Positions 1-5,157 of a DNA stretch of 5,157 nt are shown one piece after another. A model generated the notes under the pieces. That model had not been told where the DNA came from. It did not search any database and saw only the letters and a list, made by a program, of their open reading frames with translations. The position numbers and the translations under genes are program-made. Numbering within the stretch: position 1 is the stretch's first letter; every line of letters starts with the position of its first letter. Origin of the DNA: an uncultured Eubacteriales bacterium (GTDB lineage: Bacteria > Bacillota > Clostridia > Oscillospirales > CAG-272); NCBI GenBank assembly GCA_934417455.1, contig CAKRWK010000101.1, forward strand, positions 1 to 5,157, written 5' to 3'.

Positions 1-856
1 CGCCATCACCGTCCGTCAGGTGCCGGCCGACCTGCGCCGCCGTACCTATGAAACACTGGCACTCTACATTGCCTGCGGTCTCGACCCGAAGAAAAACACG
101 CTGTTCGTGCAGTCCCTGGTACCCGCGCATGCCGAGCTCGGTTGGATTCTCGACTGCTATACCATGTTCGGGGAACTCTCCCGCATGACCCAGTTCAAGG
201 ACAAAAGCGCGAAACACGCGGAAAACATCAACGCCGGCCTCTTTACCTACCCTTCCCTGATGGCGGCGGACATTCTGCTTTATCAGACGGACATCGTGCC
301 CGTCGGCATCGACCAGAAACAGCACATTGAACTGACACGCGACGTGGCCATGCGGTTCAATCAGATTTACGGCGATACCTTCACGATTCCGGAAGGCTAT
401 ATCCCGACGGACACCATGAAAATCATGTCCCTTGCCGACCCGACGGCCAAAATGTCCAAATCCGACGAAAATCAGAATGCCGTTGTCTACATCCTTGACA
501 GCAAGGACGACATCATCCGCAAATTCCGCCGCGCCGTGACCGATTCGGACACATCTGTCCGCTATGCCGAAGGCAAAGACGGTATCAACAACCTGATGAA
601 CATCTATCACGCCTTTACGGGCAAGACAAACGAAGAAATCGAACGTGAGTTTGACGGCCGCGGCTACGGCGACTTCAAAGCGGCCGTCGGTGAGGCGTGC
701 GCCGAGGCTCTCGCCCCCGTGAGAGAAGAATACAATCGGCTGATGGCGGACAAGGCGTATCTGGAATCCGTGATGAAAGAAGGCGCCGCCTGCGCCGCCT
801 ACTATGCGCAGAAAACCATGTCGAAAGTGTTCAGAAAACTCGGTTTTGTCAACTGA
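1..856 (+). CDS. trpS: Tryptophanyl-tRNA synthetase, 5'-truncated by window edge
   Basis: Class I aminoacyl-tRNA synthetase that activates tryptophan with ATP and charges tRNA-Trp in the cytoplasm. The frame is open from the first base, and 284 complete codons are visible from base 2. The visible protein begins AITVRQ, matching the family's HAITV segment, and base 1 fits the last base of a His codon. By comparison with the usual length of about 330 residues, roughly 44 N-terminal residues, including the HIGH-type ATP motif, lie off the left edge. The GTG at base 20 is therefore internal and not a start. Visible family landmarks are ADILLYQTDIVPVG, DQKQHIELTRD and the KMSKS loop (visible residues 150-154, bases 449-463, followed by DENQ). 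The C-terminal helical part follows, with GYGDFK and a final lysine-rich helix, ending at TGA 854-856. Nothing suggests degradation. The gene is followed by a hairpin terminator. Its own promoter and any leader control are outside the window. Confidence 0.97.
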   Translation, partial: AITVRQVPADLRRRTYETLALYIACGLDPKKNTLFVQSLVPAHAELGWILDCYTMFGELSRMTQFKDKSAKHAENINAGLFTYPSLMAADILLYQTDIVPVGIDQKQHIELTRDVAMRFNQIYGDTFTIPEGYIPTDTMKIMSLADPTAKMSKSDENQNAVVYILDSKDDIIRKFRRAVTDSDTSVRYAEGKDGINNLMNIYHAFTGKTNEEIEREFDGRGYGDFKAAVGEACAEALAPVREEYNRLMADKAYLESVMKEGAACAAYYAQKTMSKVFRKLGFVN

Positions 857-877
857 ACGTAGCATTTTACATATTTC

Positions 878-944
878 GCAAAAAAATCCGTAAGAATTTT
901 ACATAGTCGGTTCGGCCGGTTATGAGTTCTCACGGATTTTTTGC
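878..944 (+). terminator. Probable Rho-independent terminator of trpS (long imperfect inverted repeat)
   Basis: The left arm at 878-896 and right arm at 927-944 pair over 17 positions with one A.C mismatch (892/931) and one extra A in the left arm. The core TCCGT..AGAA pairs with TTCT..ACGGA, flanked by an A-tract (880-886) opposite a T-tract (937-942). This A-tract/stem/T-tract layout is typical of bacterial intrinsic terminators. The loop is long (897-926) and can form a small inner stem of CGG 908-910 with CCG 916-918. The hairpin begins 22 bases after the trpS stop. The T-tract ends only one base before the ribosome binding site of the next gene, so the structure also forms that gene's 5' leader. 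Confidence 0.75.
898..926 (+). promoter_or_regulatory. Candidate promoter for the GT4-family gene, inside the terminator loop
   Basis: TTTACA at 898-903 (5 of 6 to the -35 consensus) and TATGAG at 921-926 (4 of 6 to the -10 consensus) are separated by exactly 17 bases. Transcription would start near 932-934, giving a leader of about 20 bases that holds the GGAGG site and little else. The call is tentative because a 5/6 plus 4/6 match is not rare. A second, weaker option is TTGTCA 846-851 with CATATT 870-875 at an 18-base spacing. Read-through from trpS is the third possibility. Confidence 0.35.
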
Positions 945-949
945 GGAGG
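945..949 (+). promoter_or_regulatory. Shine-Dalgarno GGAGG that fixes the 954 start
   Basis: GGAGG lies four bases before ATG 954. The spacing is short but workable, and no other start codon in this frame has a comparable site. It follows the terminator T-tract almost directly, so the right arm of the hairpin lies immediately 5' of the ribosome landing site. Confidence 0.75.
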
Positions 950-953
950 TTAT

Positions 954-1865
954 ATGATTCTTTTGCCGTGCCTGTTTGCTTTGGGGGTTACGCTGTGTCT
1001 CGAGCCTCTTTTTATGAAATTTTCCTTTGTCGTGGGTGCCGTGGATTTACCGGACGGAAGAAGAAAGCGGCATGCCGCGCCGACGGCAAGACTCGGCGGT
1101 CTCGGTTTTTACCTTGTGTTCGCCATCTTTGCGGCATTCACCCCCGGAATTGCCTCCCCGCTCGTTTCCGCGTTGCTCTCGGGTGGCGGCCTGCTTGTCG
1201 CCTGCGGCGCGGCGGACGATGCGCTGAGGCTTTCCCCTCTGCCGAAACTGTTCTTTCAGGCGACGGCCGCCGTCAGCGCCGTATGGATATGCGGCGTGCC
1301 GGACACGCTGTCCGTCGGCCCTGCGATATGGCATCTGCCGCCATGGGCAGTCTTTCTCCTGTCCGTCCTGTTTCTCACGGTAACCATCAATGCCGCGAAT
1401 TTTTCTGACGGAACGGACGGACTGTGCGGCACACTGCACCTTCTGACGTTCCTTGCCGTGGCTTATGCGGGTTCTCTGTGGGGGACGGGTGACCTTGTCG
1501 CCGTTTTGCTGCTTCTGTCGGCGGTCCTGCTCGGCTTTCTCCCCTACAACCGCGCCCCCGCCCTTCTTTTCATGGGAGACGGCGGCTCCCAGTTTCTCGG
1601 CCTTGCGGCGGGGCTGTCATTGCTTTCTCTCCCGAAAGACGGTTTTTCCCTCTTCTCGCTTCTTTTCTACGCCGTGCCGCTCGCGGATTTCTGTTTTTCC
1701 GTTTTCCGCCGGCTCCGTCACGGAAAAAACCCGCTTTCGGCCGACAGGGGACATCTGCATCACCGCCTTCTCGACCGCGGATTTTCTCCCACCGCCGTTA
1801 CGGCCGTTCTGTCGGCCTTTGCCCTCTCGGGAATACTGACGGCACTCGGACTTTTCCGCGCATAA
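954..1865 (+). CDS. Undecaprenyl-phosphate glycosyl-1-phosphate transferase, WecA/TagO/MraY superfamily
   Basis: Integral membrane enzyme of 303 residues. The family transfers a sugar-1-phosphate (often GlcNAc-1-P) from a UDP-sugar to undecaprenyl phosphate, the first committed step of surface polymers such as teichoic acid, O-antigen or capsule. Signature segments appear in the expected order: DLPDGRRKRHAAPTARLGGL (31-50), an Asp pair in GAADDALRLSPLPKL (D88, D89), NAANFSDGTDGL (146-157), NRAPALLFMGDGGSQFLG (199-216, D209) and the loop ADRGHLHHRLLDRGFS (263-278). The HLHHRL loop favours the WecA/TagO branch over true MraY, which has a PIHHH-type motif. About ten hydrophobic segments are visible, and there is no separate signal peptide. 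The usual GD-T-GS motif reads GDGGS here. At 303 residues it is shorter than typical TagO/WecA (about 350). With no polymer-biosynthesis genes beside it, the substrate and polymer cannot be named. ATG 954 is chosen for its GGAGG site. Confidence 0.88.
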   Translation: MILLPCLFALGVTLCLEPLFMKFSFVVGAVDLPDGRRKRHAAPTARLGGLGFYLVFAIFAAFTPGIASPLVSALLSGGGLLVACGAADDALRLSPLPKLFFQATAAVSAVWICGVPDTLSVGPAIWHLPPWAVFLLSVLFLTVTINAANFSDGTDGLCGTLHLLTFLAVAYAGSLWGTGDLVAVLLLLSAVLLGFLPYNRAPALLFMGDGGSQFLGLAAGLSLLSLPKDGFSLFSLLFYAVPLADFCFSVFRRLRHGKNPLSADRGHLHHRLLDRGFSPTAVTAVLSAFALSGILTALGLFRA

Positions 1866-1867
1866 TC

Positions 1868-1901
1868 AAAAGGGAAGGACGCCACAGCATCCTTCCTTTT
1901 T
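1868..1901. terminator. Intergenic terminator between convergent genes
   Basis: GGAAGGA (1873-1879) pairs perfectly with TCCTTCC (1890-1896) across a 10-base loop. The stem extends outward by a G.T wobble (1872/1897) and four A-T pairs (1868-1871 with 1898-1901), giving about 12 pairs. On the plus strand it ends in five T's two bases after the stem core, fitting termination of the transferase gene. On the minus strand the stem is followed by TTTTGATT, so it may also stop the ATPase transcript, less strongly. It fills most of the 41-base gap between the two stop codons. Confidence 0.8.
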
Positions 1902-1906
1902 GGTTA

Positions 1907-4279
1907 TTAAACTTTTTTCTTTCTTCTCTTCCACAAACGGGCGACAACGAAGCGCATGAACAGTGCTATCAGCACCGAGAAGAGCATACTGCCGAAAATG
2001 ACAAGTAAAGTGAGCCATATGTGGTCGCCGAGCACGCGAAGCCCCACCATGTCGTTGACAAGGAAAATGGTGATAAACACAGTCAGCAGCGTAGCAACGC
2101 CGGTAAAGACAACAACGGCGGCGCGCCACTTCGTGTAGGGGCGGCAGAGAATGACAAGGTTCATGAAACCGGCCGACGTCATGGCAACGGTGGCCAGTGC
2201 ATCCCGCACGCCGCGGTCGGCAATCACACCGCCCGAATGCAGAAGAAGAAGGGTGAGCACGGGCAGGAACATGGCAACGGCATATGGTGCACTCTTTATC
2301 AGCACCGAACGGATAAACGACCCTTCGATGCGCTTGTTGTTCGGTTCCAGCGCCAGAAGAACGGCGGCAATACCGATGATAAAGAGTTCGAGAAGCATGG
2401 TATGGTTCGGAGAGAAGGGGTATACCGTAACGGTGCAGACCGCATAGACGGAGAGAAGAATGGTCATGACGGTCTTCATGAGGAAGAGCGTTGCCGACTG
2501 ACGCACGTTGTTGATACAGCGGCGGCCTTCGCGGACAACGTCCGGCAGAGTACCGAAATCGGAATCGAGCAAAACAATCTGGGAGATTTTGCGTGCCATC
2601 TCGCTGCCCTCCGCCATAGCAATGGCGCAGTTGCTCTCTTTCAGTGCCAGTGTGTCGTTAACGCCGTCGCCCGTCATGGCAACAGTATGTCCGCGCTTTT
2701 TCAGTTCCTTGACGAGAAGAACCTTCTGCTCGGGCGTGACGCGGCCGAACACGGCGTAATTGTCTACGGCGGCCGCCAGTTCTTCGTCGGACACATTTTC
2801 GCAGGAAAGGTATCTGTCCGCGTGTTTCACACCGACGCGCGCGGCAATGGCGGACACAGTGGCCGCGTGGTCACCGGAAATGATTTTGACGGTGACATCC
2901 TGCGATTGGAATTTTTCAATGGTTTCTTTCGCGTTCGGACGGATACGGTCGGTGACGGCAATCAGTGCGAGGGCCCGTCCCTGCACGTCCGGCGCGGGAA
3001 GTTGCGCAAGGACAAGTACGCGTTTTCCCTCGGCGGCATATGCGGCGATTTTCCCTTCCGTTTCCTCGTCTATCGGACAGGGGACAAAATGCGGTGCGCC
3101 GACGGCATAGGTGCCGAGCGTCTCCAACGTGACGGCGGAATACTTGCGTTCCGACGAAAACGGAACTTTTTCGAGAACGGTGACGCTCCGGTCGGCGCCG
3201 AACCGTTCAATCAGCGCGCGCGATGTCGGATTGACGCTTTCCTCGGTGCCTTCCACCGCACGGATAATGGCACAAAGGCTGTCCTCCCCGACGTCGGCAA
3301 GCGGCAAAAGGTCGCTGACGCACATAGTGCCGTCGGTAATGGTGCCCGTTTTGTCAAGACAGACAACATCGGCACGCGCCAGCATTTCGATGGAATACAT
3401 GTCCTGTACGAGCGTCCGCTTCTGCGCCAGTGTCATAACGCTGAGCGTCAGCGTAACGGTGACAAGGAGATAAATGCCGGCGGGAATCATCCCGATAACG
3501 GAACCGCAGGTCTTTAAGATGGCGGTTTCGAGGGAACGGCCGGAGGCGAAATAGTTGGAAACGAACATGGCCGCCGCCATGGGCACCATGAAAATCGCAA
3601 TGTATTTCAGCAGTTTGTTGAGGTCGCGGAACAGATCGGAAGCCGGCGTTTTGAAACTTTTCGCGGCCTTTTCGATTTTATGTACATAATTGTCTTTTCC
3701 GACGTGGGTGACCTTGGCGAACACACGGCCGCTGACAAGGAAACTACCGGCCAGAAGGCGGTCCCCCTCCCCTTTGCGGATGGCGTTCGATTCTCCCGTC
3801 AGCATGCTTTCGTTGGCCTCCGCCACTCCCGAAAGCACCACGGCATCCGACAGAATCTGCTGTCCCATCTCGATACGCATGACGTCGCCAAGCACAATCT
3901 CCCGCTCTACGATACGGACAAGCGCCCCGTCACGCACGACGTCGGCATGCGGGTCGGTCGTCACGGAAAGTTTTTCGACGGTACGTTTGGCGCGGCACTC
4001 CTGAATGATGGCAATCAGGACGTTCGGGACAATGACAAACAGGAAATTCAGATTCTGATAACTTTTCAGGACAATCATCAGAACGGCAATCGCCGCCCAG
4101 ACGAGGTTGAAGAATGTGAAAAGATTTCCGAAAATAATTTCGGGATAACCTTTCCCGTTTTTCTCTTTGGTGACGTTGGCATGCCCCTCGGCTTTCCGTT
4201 TTGCGGCCTCTGTCGCGGACAGGCTTTCCGAAAGAGCGCTGTCGGGAATATTTTCGGTTGTCGTACAGTCTGTTTTCAT
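1907..4279 (-). CDS. P-type cation-transporting ATPase, CtpE/Exp7-like group
   Basis: Complete 790-residue membrane pump that couples ATP hydrolysis, through a phospho-aspartate intermediate, to ion movement. Order of parts: M1-M2 (about 48-71, 77-95); actuator domain with TGES (161-164); M3-M4 (about 223-244, 253-281) with IPAG (265-268); phosphorylation motif DKTGT (309-313, D309); nucleotide domain with KVPFSSERKYSAV (371-383) and VGAP (393-396); TDRIRP (443-448); SGD (468-470); TGDGVND (536-542); and six C-terminal membrane segments between about 598 and 778. There is no N-terminal heavy-metal CxxC domain, which argues against a P1B copper/zinc/cadmium pump. The run IPAG...TLVQDMYSIEMLARADVVCLDKTGT and the TGDGVNDTLALKE segment resemble the CtpE/Exp7-like group; mycobacterial CtpE is linked to calcium uptake. 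The substrate is inferred only, and M4 lacks the glutamate of the PEGL motif. ATG 4279 is chosen because AAAGGA (4291-4286) lies six bases upstream and an exact-consensus promoter precedes it. The frame stays open upstream to 4582, but that part overlaps the divergent promoters and the GH2 gene. Confidence 0.95.
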   Translation of the reverse strand: MKTDCTTTENIPDSALSESLSATEAAKRKAEGHANVTKEKNGKGYPEIIFGNLFTFFNLVWAAIAVLMIVLKSYQNLNFLFVIVPNVLIAIIQECRAKRTVEKLSVTTDPHADVVRDGALVRIVEREIVLGDVMRIEMGQQILSDAVVLSGVAEANESMLTGESNAIRKGEGDRLLAGSFLVSGRVFAKVTHVGKDNYVHKIEKAAKSFKTPASDLFRDLNKLLKYIAIFMVPMAAAMFVSNYFASGRSLETAILKTCGSVIGMIPAGIYLLVTVTLTLSVMTLAQKRTLVQDMYSIEMLARADVVCLDKTGTITDGTMCVSDLLPLADVGEDSLCAIIRAVEGTEESVNPTSRALIERFGADRSVTVLEKVPFSSERKYSAVTLETLGTYAVGAPHFVPCPIDEETEGKIAAYAAEGKRVLVLAQLPAPDVQGRALALIAVTDRIRPNAKETIEKFQSQDVTVKIISGDHAATVSAIAARVGVKHADRYLSCENVSDEELAAAVDNYAVFGRVTPEQKVLLVKELKKRGHTVAMTGDGVNDTLALKESNCAIAMAEGSEMARKISQIVLLDSDFGTLPDVVREGRRCINNVRQSATLFLMKTVMTILLSVYAVCTVTVYPFSPNHTMLLELFIIGIAAVLLALEPNNKRIEGSFIRSVLIKSAPYAVAMFLPVLTLLLLHSGGVIADRGVRDALATVAMTSAGFMNLVILCRPYTKWRAAVVVFTGVATLLTVFITIFLVNDMVGLRVLGDHIWLTLLVIFGSMLFSVLIALFMRFVVARLWKRRKKKV

Positions 4280-4312
4280 GGCCGTTCCTTTCAGAATGTA
4301 ATACTTCCCTAT

Positions 4313-4341
4313 ATTATACAGGAGACGGGCGCAATTGTCAA
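4313..4341 (-). promoter_or_regulatory. Exact-consensus sigma-70/sigma-A promoter of the ATPase gene
   Basis: Read on the minus strand, TTGACA (4341-4336) and TATAAT (4318-4313) both match consensus at all six positions and are separated by exactly 17 bases. Transcription would start near 4306, giving a leader of about 27 bases that contains the AAAGGA ribosome binding site. That leader is too short for a metal riboswitch, so any ion-responsive control should act on DNA, for example through the dyad at 4324-4347. Confidence 0.92.
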
Positions 4342-4347
4342 CCCGTC
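4324..4347. promoter_or_regulatory. Inverted repeat overlapping the ATPase -35 region (possible operator)
   Basis: GACGGG (4324-4329) and CCCGTC (4342-4347) form perfect six-base arms around a 12-base centre. The centre contains the whole -35 hexamer and part of the spacer. The repeat lies upstream of the transcription start, so it would act as DNA and not as RNA structure. A regulator bound here would block the promoter. Six-base arms in GC-rich DNA can arise by chance, so this is only a candidate. Confidence 0.35.
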
Positions 4348-4368
4348 CCGTACATTTCGTCCGTCGTA

Positions 4369-4397
4369 TTGACTTTTCCCCCGCCATGGGGTAAAAT
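4369..4397 (+). promoter_or_regulatory. Promoter of the GH2 gene
   Basis: TTGACT (4369-4374, 5 of 6 to consensus) and TAAAAT (4392-4397, 5 of 6) are separated by exactly 17 bases. The expected start is near 4404, so the leader would be only about 14 bases, with the AAAGGAG ribosome binding site (4405-4411) at its very 5' end. The promoter is divergent from the ATPase promoter; the two -35 hexamers are 27 bases apart. Confidence 0.85.
4374..4396. promoter_or_regulatory. 23-bp dyad filling the GH2 promoter spacer (candidate operator)
   Basis: TTTT-c-CCCC (4374-4382) mirrors GGGG-t-AAAA (4388-4396) around the five-base centre GCCAT, with eight of nine positions paired per arm and one symmetric mismatch. 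The dyad runs from the last base of the -35 hexamer to the fifth base of the -10 hexamer, so a bound protein would exclude RNA polymerase. It is a plausible repressor site for a sugar-inducible gene, but no regulator gene is in the window. No clear cre-like catabolite site was seen nearby. Confidence 0.5.
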
Positions 4398-4417
4398 ATA
4401 GAAAAAAGGAGAAAAAC

Positions 4418-5157
4418 ATGTACTGCGACCTGTGGACAAAAGAGGGCACGGAACTGACCGGCACGCCGTGGCCCGAATATCCGCGACCGACGCTCCGCCG
4501 GGACTCTTTTCTGAATCTCAACGGCGAATGGGACTTTACCGTCTCCCCAGTGGCGGACGTGCCGACGGTGTTTGACCGGCATATCCGCGTGCCTTTTGCA
4601 CCGGAATCGCTTCTATCCGGCATACACGAAATATTCCCGGAGGAAAATTACCTCTTTTACCGCCGTACCTTTTCCCTTCCCGACGGATTTCTCCGCGACC
4701 GTGTTCTTCTCCATTTCGGCGCCGTCGATACAGAAACGGACGTATGGCTGAACGGCATATATTTCGGCTCGCACGCGGGCGGATACACGCCGTTTTCCTT
4801 TGACATCACGGGGGCGCTTTCCGAAGAAAACACCGTCGTCGTGCGGGTACGCGACCGTCTGTCGGACGGTGTGTTTCCCTACGGAAAGCAGAGACGAAAC
4901 AGGGGAGGCATGTGGTACACGCACGTGTCAGGCATCTGGCAGACCGTGTGGCTGGAAAGCGTGCCCGACGGGTATATCCGTAACGTGCGCATTCAGACGG
5001 ACGGAGCGCATATCCGCCTTCTGACGGAGGGCGCGGACGACGGTACGGTGTATGTACAAACGCCGGTCGGACAACAGGCGGTTACCATGAAAGACGGCGT
5101 GGCGGAAGGAGACGTCGCCGCCGTCCGTCTCTGGTCGCCGGAGGATCCGTATCTGTA
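4418..5157 (+). CDS. Glycoside hydrolase family 2 protein (beta-galactosidase/beta-glucuronidase-like), N-terminal part, runs off the right edge
   Basis: The frame is open from ATG 4418 to the window end: 246 complete codons plus two bases, with no stop. AAAGGAG at 4405-4411, six bases upstream, supports the start. Residues 1-180 look like the GH2 sugar-binding jelly-roll domain: FLNLNGEWDF (31-40), VPFAPES (58-64), YRRTFSLP (81-88), HFGAVDTETDVWLNG (99-113), GSHAGGYTPFSFDIT (117-131), VVVRVRD (140-146) and GGMWYTHVSGIWQTVWLE (163-180). The following part fits the start of the immunoglobulin-like domain, with LWSPEDPYL (238-246) as the conserved strand. The catalytic TIM barrel with its two glutamates would lie beyond the window, so specificity (galactoside, glucuronide, mannoside or other) cannot be decided. 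No signal peptide is visible, which suggests a cytoplasmic enzyme acting on imported oligosaccharides. It is transcribed divergently from the ATPase gene, from its own promoter. Confidence 0.9.
   Translation, partial: MYCDLWTKEGTELTGTPWPEYPRPTLRRDSFLNLNGEWDFTVSPVADVPTVFDRHIRVPFAPESLLSGIHEIFPEENYLFYRRTFSLPDGFLRDRVLLHFGAVDTETDVWLNGIYFGSHAGGYTPFSFDITGALSEENTVVVRVRDRLSDGVFPYGKQRRNRGGMWYTHVSGIWQTVWLESVPDGYIRNVRIQTDGAHIRLLTEGADDGTVYVQTPVGQQAVTMKDGVAEGDVAAVRLWSPEDPYL

Noticed and set aside
783..800. Tandem 9-base repeat GCGCCGCCT within trpS
   Set aside because: It encodes the alanine-rich stretch in EGAACAAYY near the TrpS C-terminus. It is in frame and consistent with an alanine-rich helix at this position in the family, so it is not a mobile or regulatory repeat.
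941..1839. Open frames 941-1408, 1027-1227, 1453-1839 (plus) and 1047-1439 (minus)
   Set aside because: All are out-of-frame or antisense readings of the glycosyl-1-phosphate transferase gene, with Arg/Pro/Ser-rich sequences typical of frame shadows.
1866..2129. Minus-strand 87-codon open frame at the ATPase 3' end
   Set aside because: It overlaps the terminator and the ATPase C-terminal coding region in another frame. Its composition is Cys/Arg/His-rich and non-conserved.
2021..3517. 498-codon open frame on the plus strand, antisense to the ATPase gene, with a second one at 3680-4372 in the same frame
   Set aside because: Both are codon-aligned exactly opposite the ATPase reading frame, where stops arise only from TTA, CTA or TCA codons on the coding strand. 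GC-biased codon choice avoids these. The translation is rich in His, Gly, Asn, Arg and Asp, with no recognisable domain, while the ATPase on the other strand has every family motif.
4280..4582. 101-codon N-terminal extension of the ATPase frame starting at 4582
   Set aside because: It would run through the ATPase promoter itself and overlap the divergent GH2 gene. The extension has no family similarity, and the start at 4279 has a good ribosome binding site.
4309..4924. Minus-strand open frames at 4309-4623 and 4613-4924
   Set aside because: They lie opposite the GH2 coding region, which has clear conserved motifs. Their translations resemble no family and they lack convincing start signals.

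Overview
The window looks like chromosomal DNA of a moderately GC-rich Bacillota-type bacterium. This rests on GGAGG-class ribosome binding sites, TTGACA/TATAAT-type promoters, short intergenic gaps with hairpin-plus-T-tract terminators, and the character of the proteins. A finer placement (Clostridia versus Negativicutes) is not possible from this sequence alone. Coding density is very high. The only non-coding stretches are 857-953, 1866-1906 and 4280-4417, and each carries recognisable signals. No RNA gene, CRISPR array, insertion sequence, attachment site or origin was seen.

Layout: (1) 1-856, plus strand: most of trpS, tryptophanyl-tRNA synthetase, cut at its N-terminus by the window edge. 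(2) 857-953: a near-perfect inverted repeat that should act as the trpS terminator; its loop holds a possible promoter for the next gene, and its T-tract abuts that gene's ribosome binding site. (3) 954-1865, plus strand: a polytopic WecA/TagO/MraY-superfamily glycosyl-1-phosphate transferase, probably the initiator of a cell-surface polymer on undecaprenyl phosphate. (4) 1866-1906: a terminator between convergent genes. (5) 1907-4279, minus strand: a complete 790-residue P-type cation ATPase resembling the CtpE/Exp7-like group. (6) 4280-4417: a divergent promoter region. It has an exact-consensus promoter for the ATPase and a good promoter for the rightward gene, each overlapped by a dyad that could be an operator. 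(7) 4418 to the right edge, plus strand: the N-terminal 246 residues of a glycoside hydrolase family 2 enzyme whose catalytic barrel lies outside the window.

The four genes do not form one pathway. They read as separate transcription units: translation (trpS), envelope glycan initiation (GT4 family), ion transport (ATPase) and carbohydrate use (GH2). The most distinctive features are regulatory: the terminator with a possible promoter in its loop at 878-953, and the 23-bp dyad filling the -35/-10 interval of the GH2 promoter. I found no evidence of a novel multi-gene system here.
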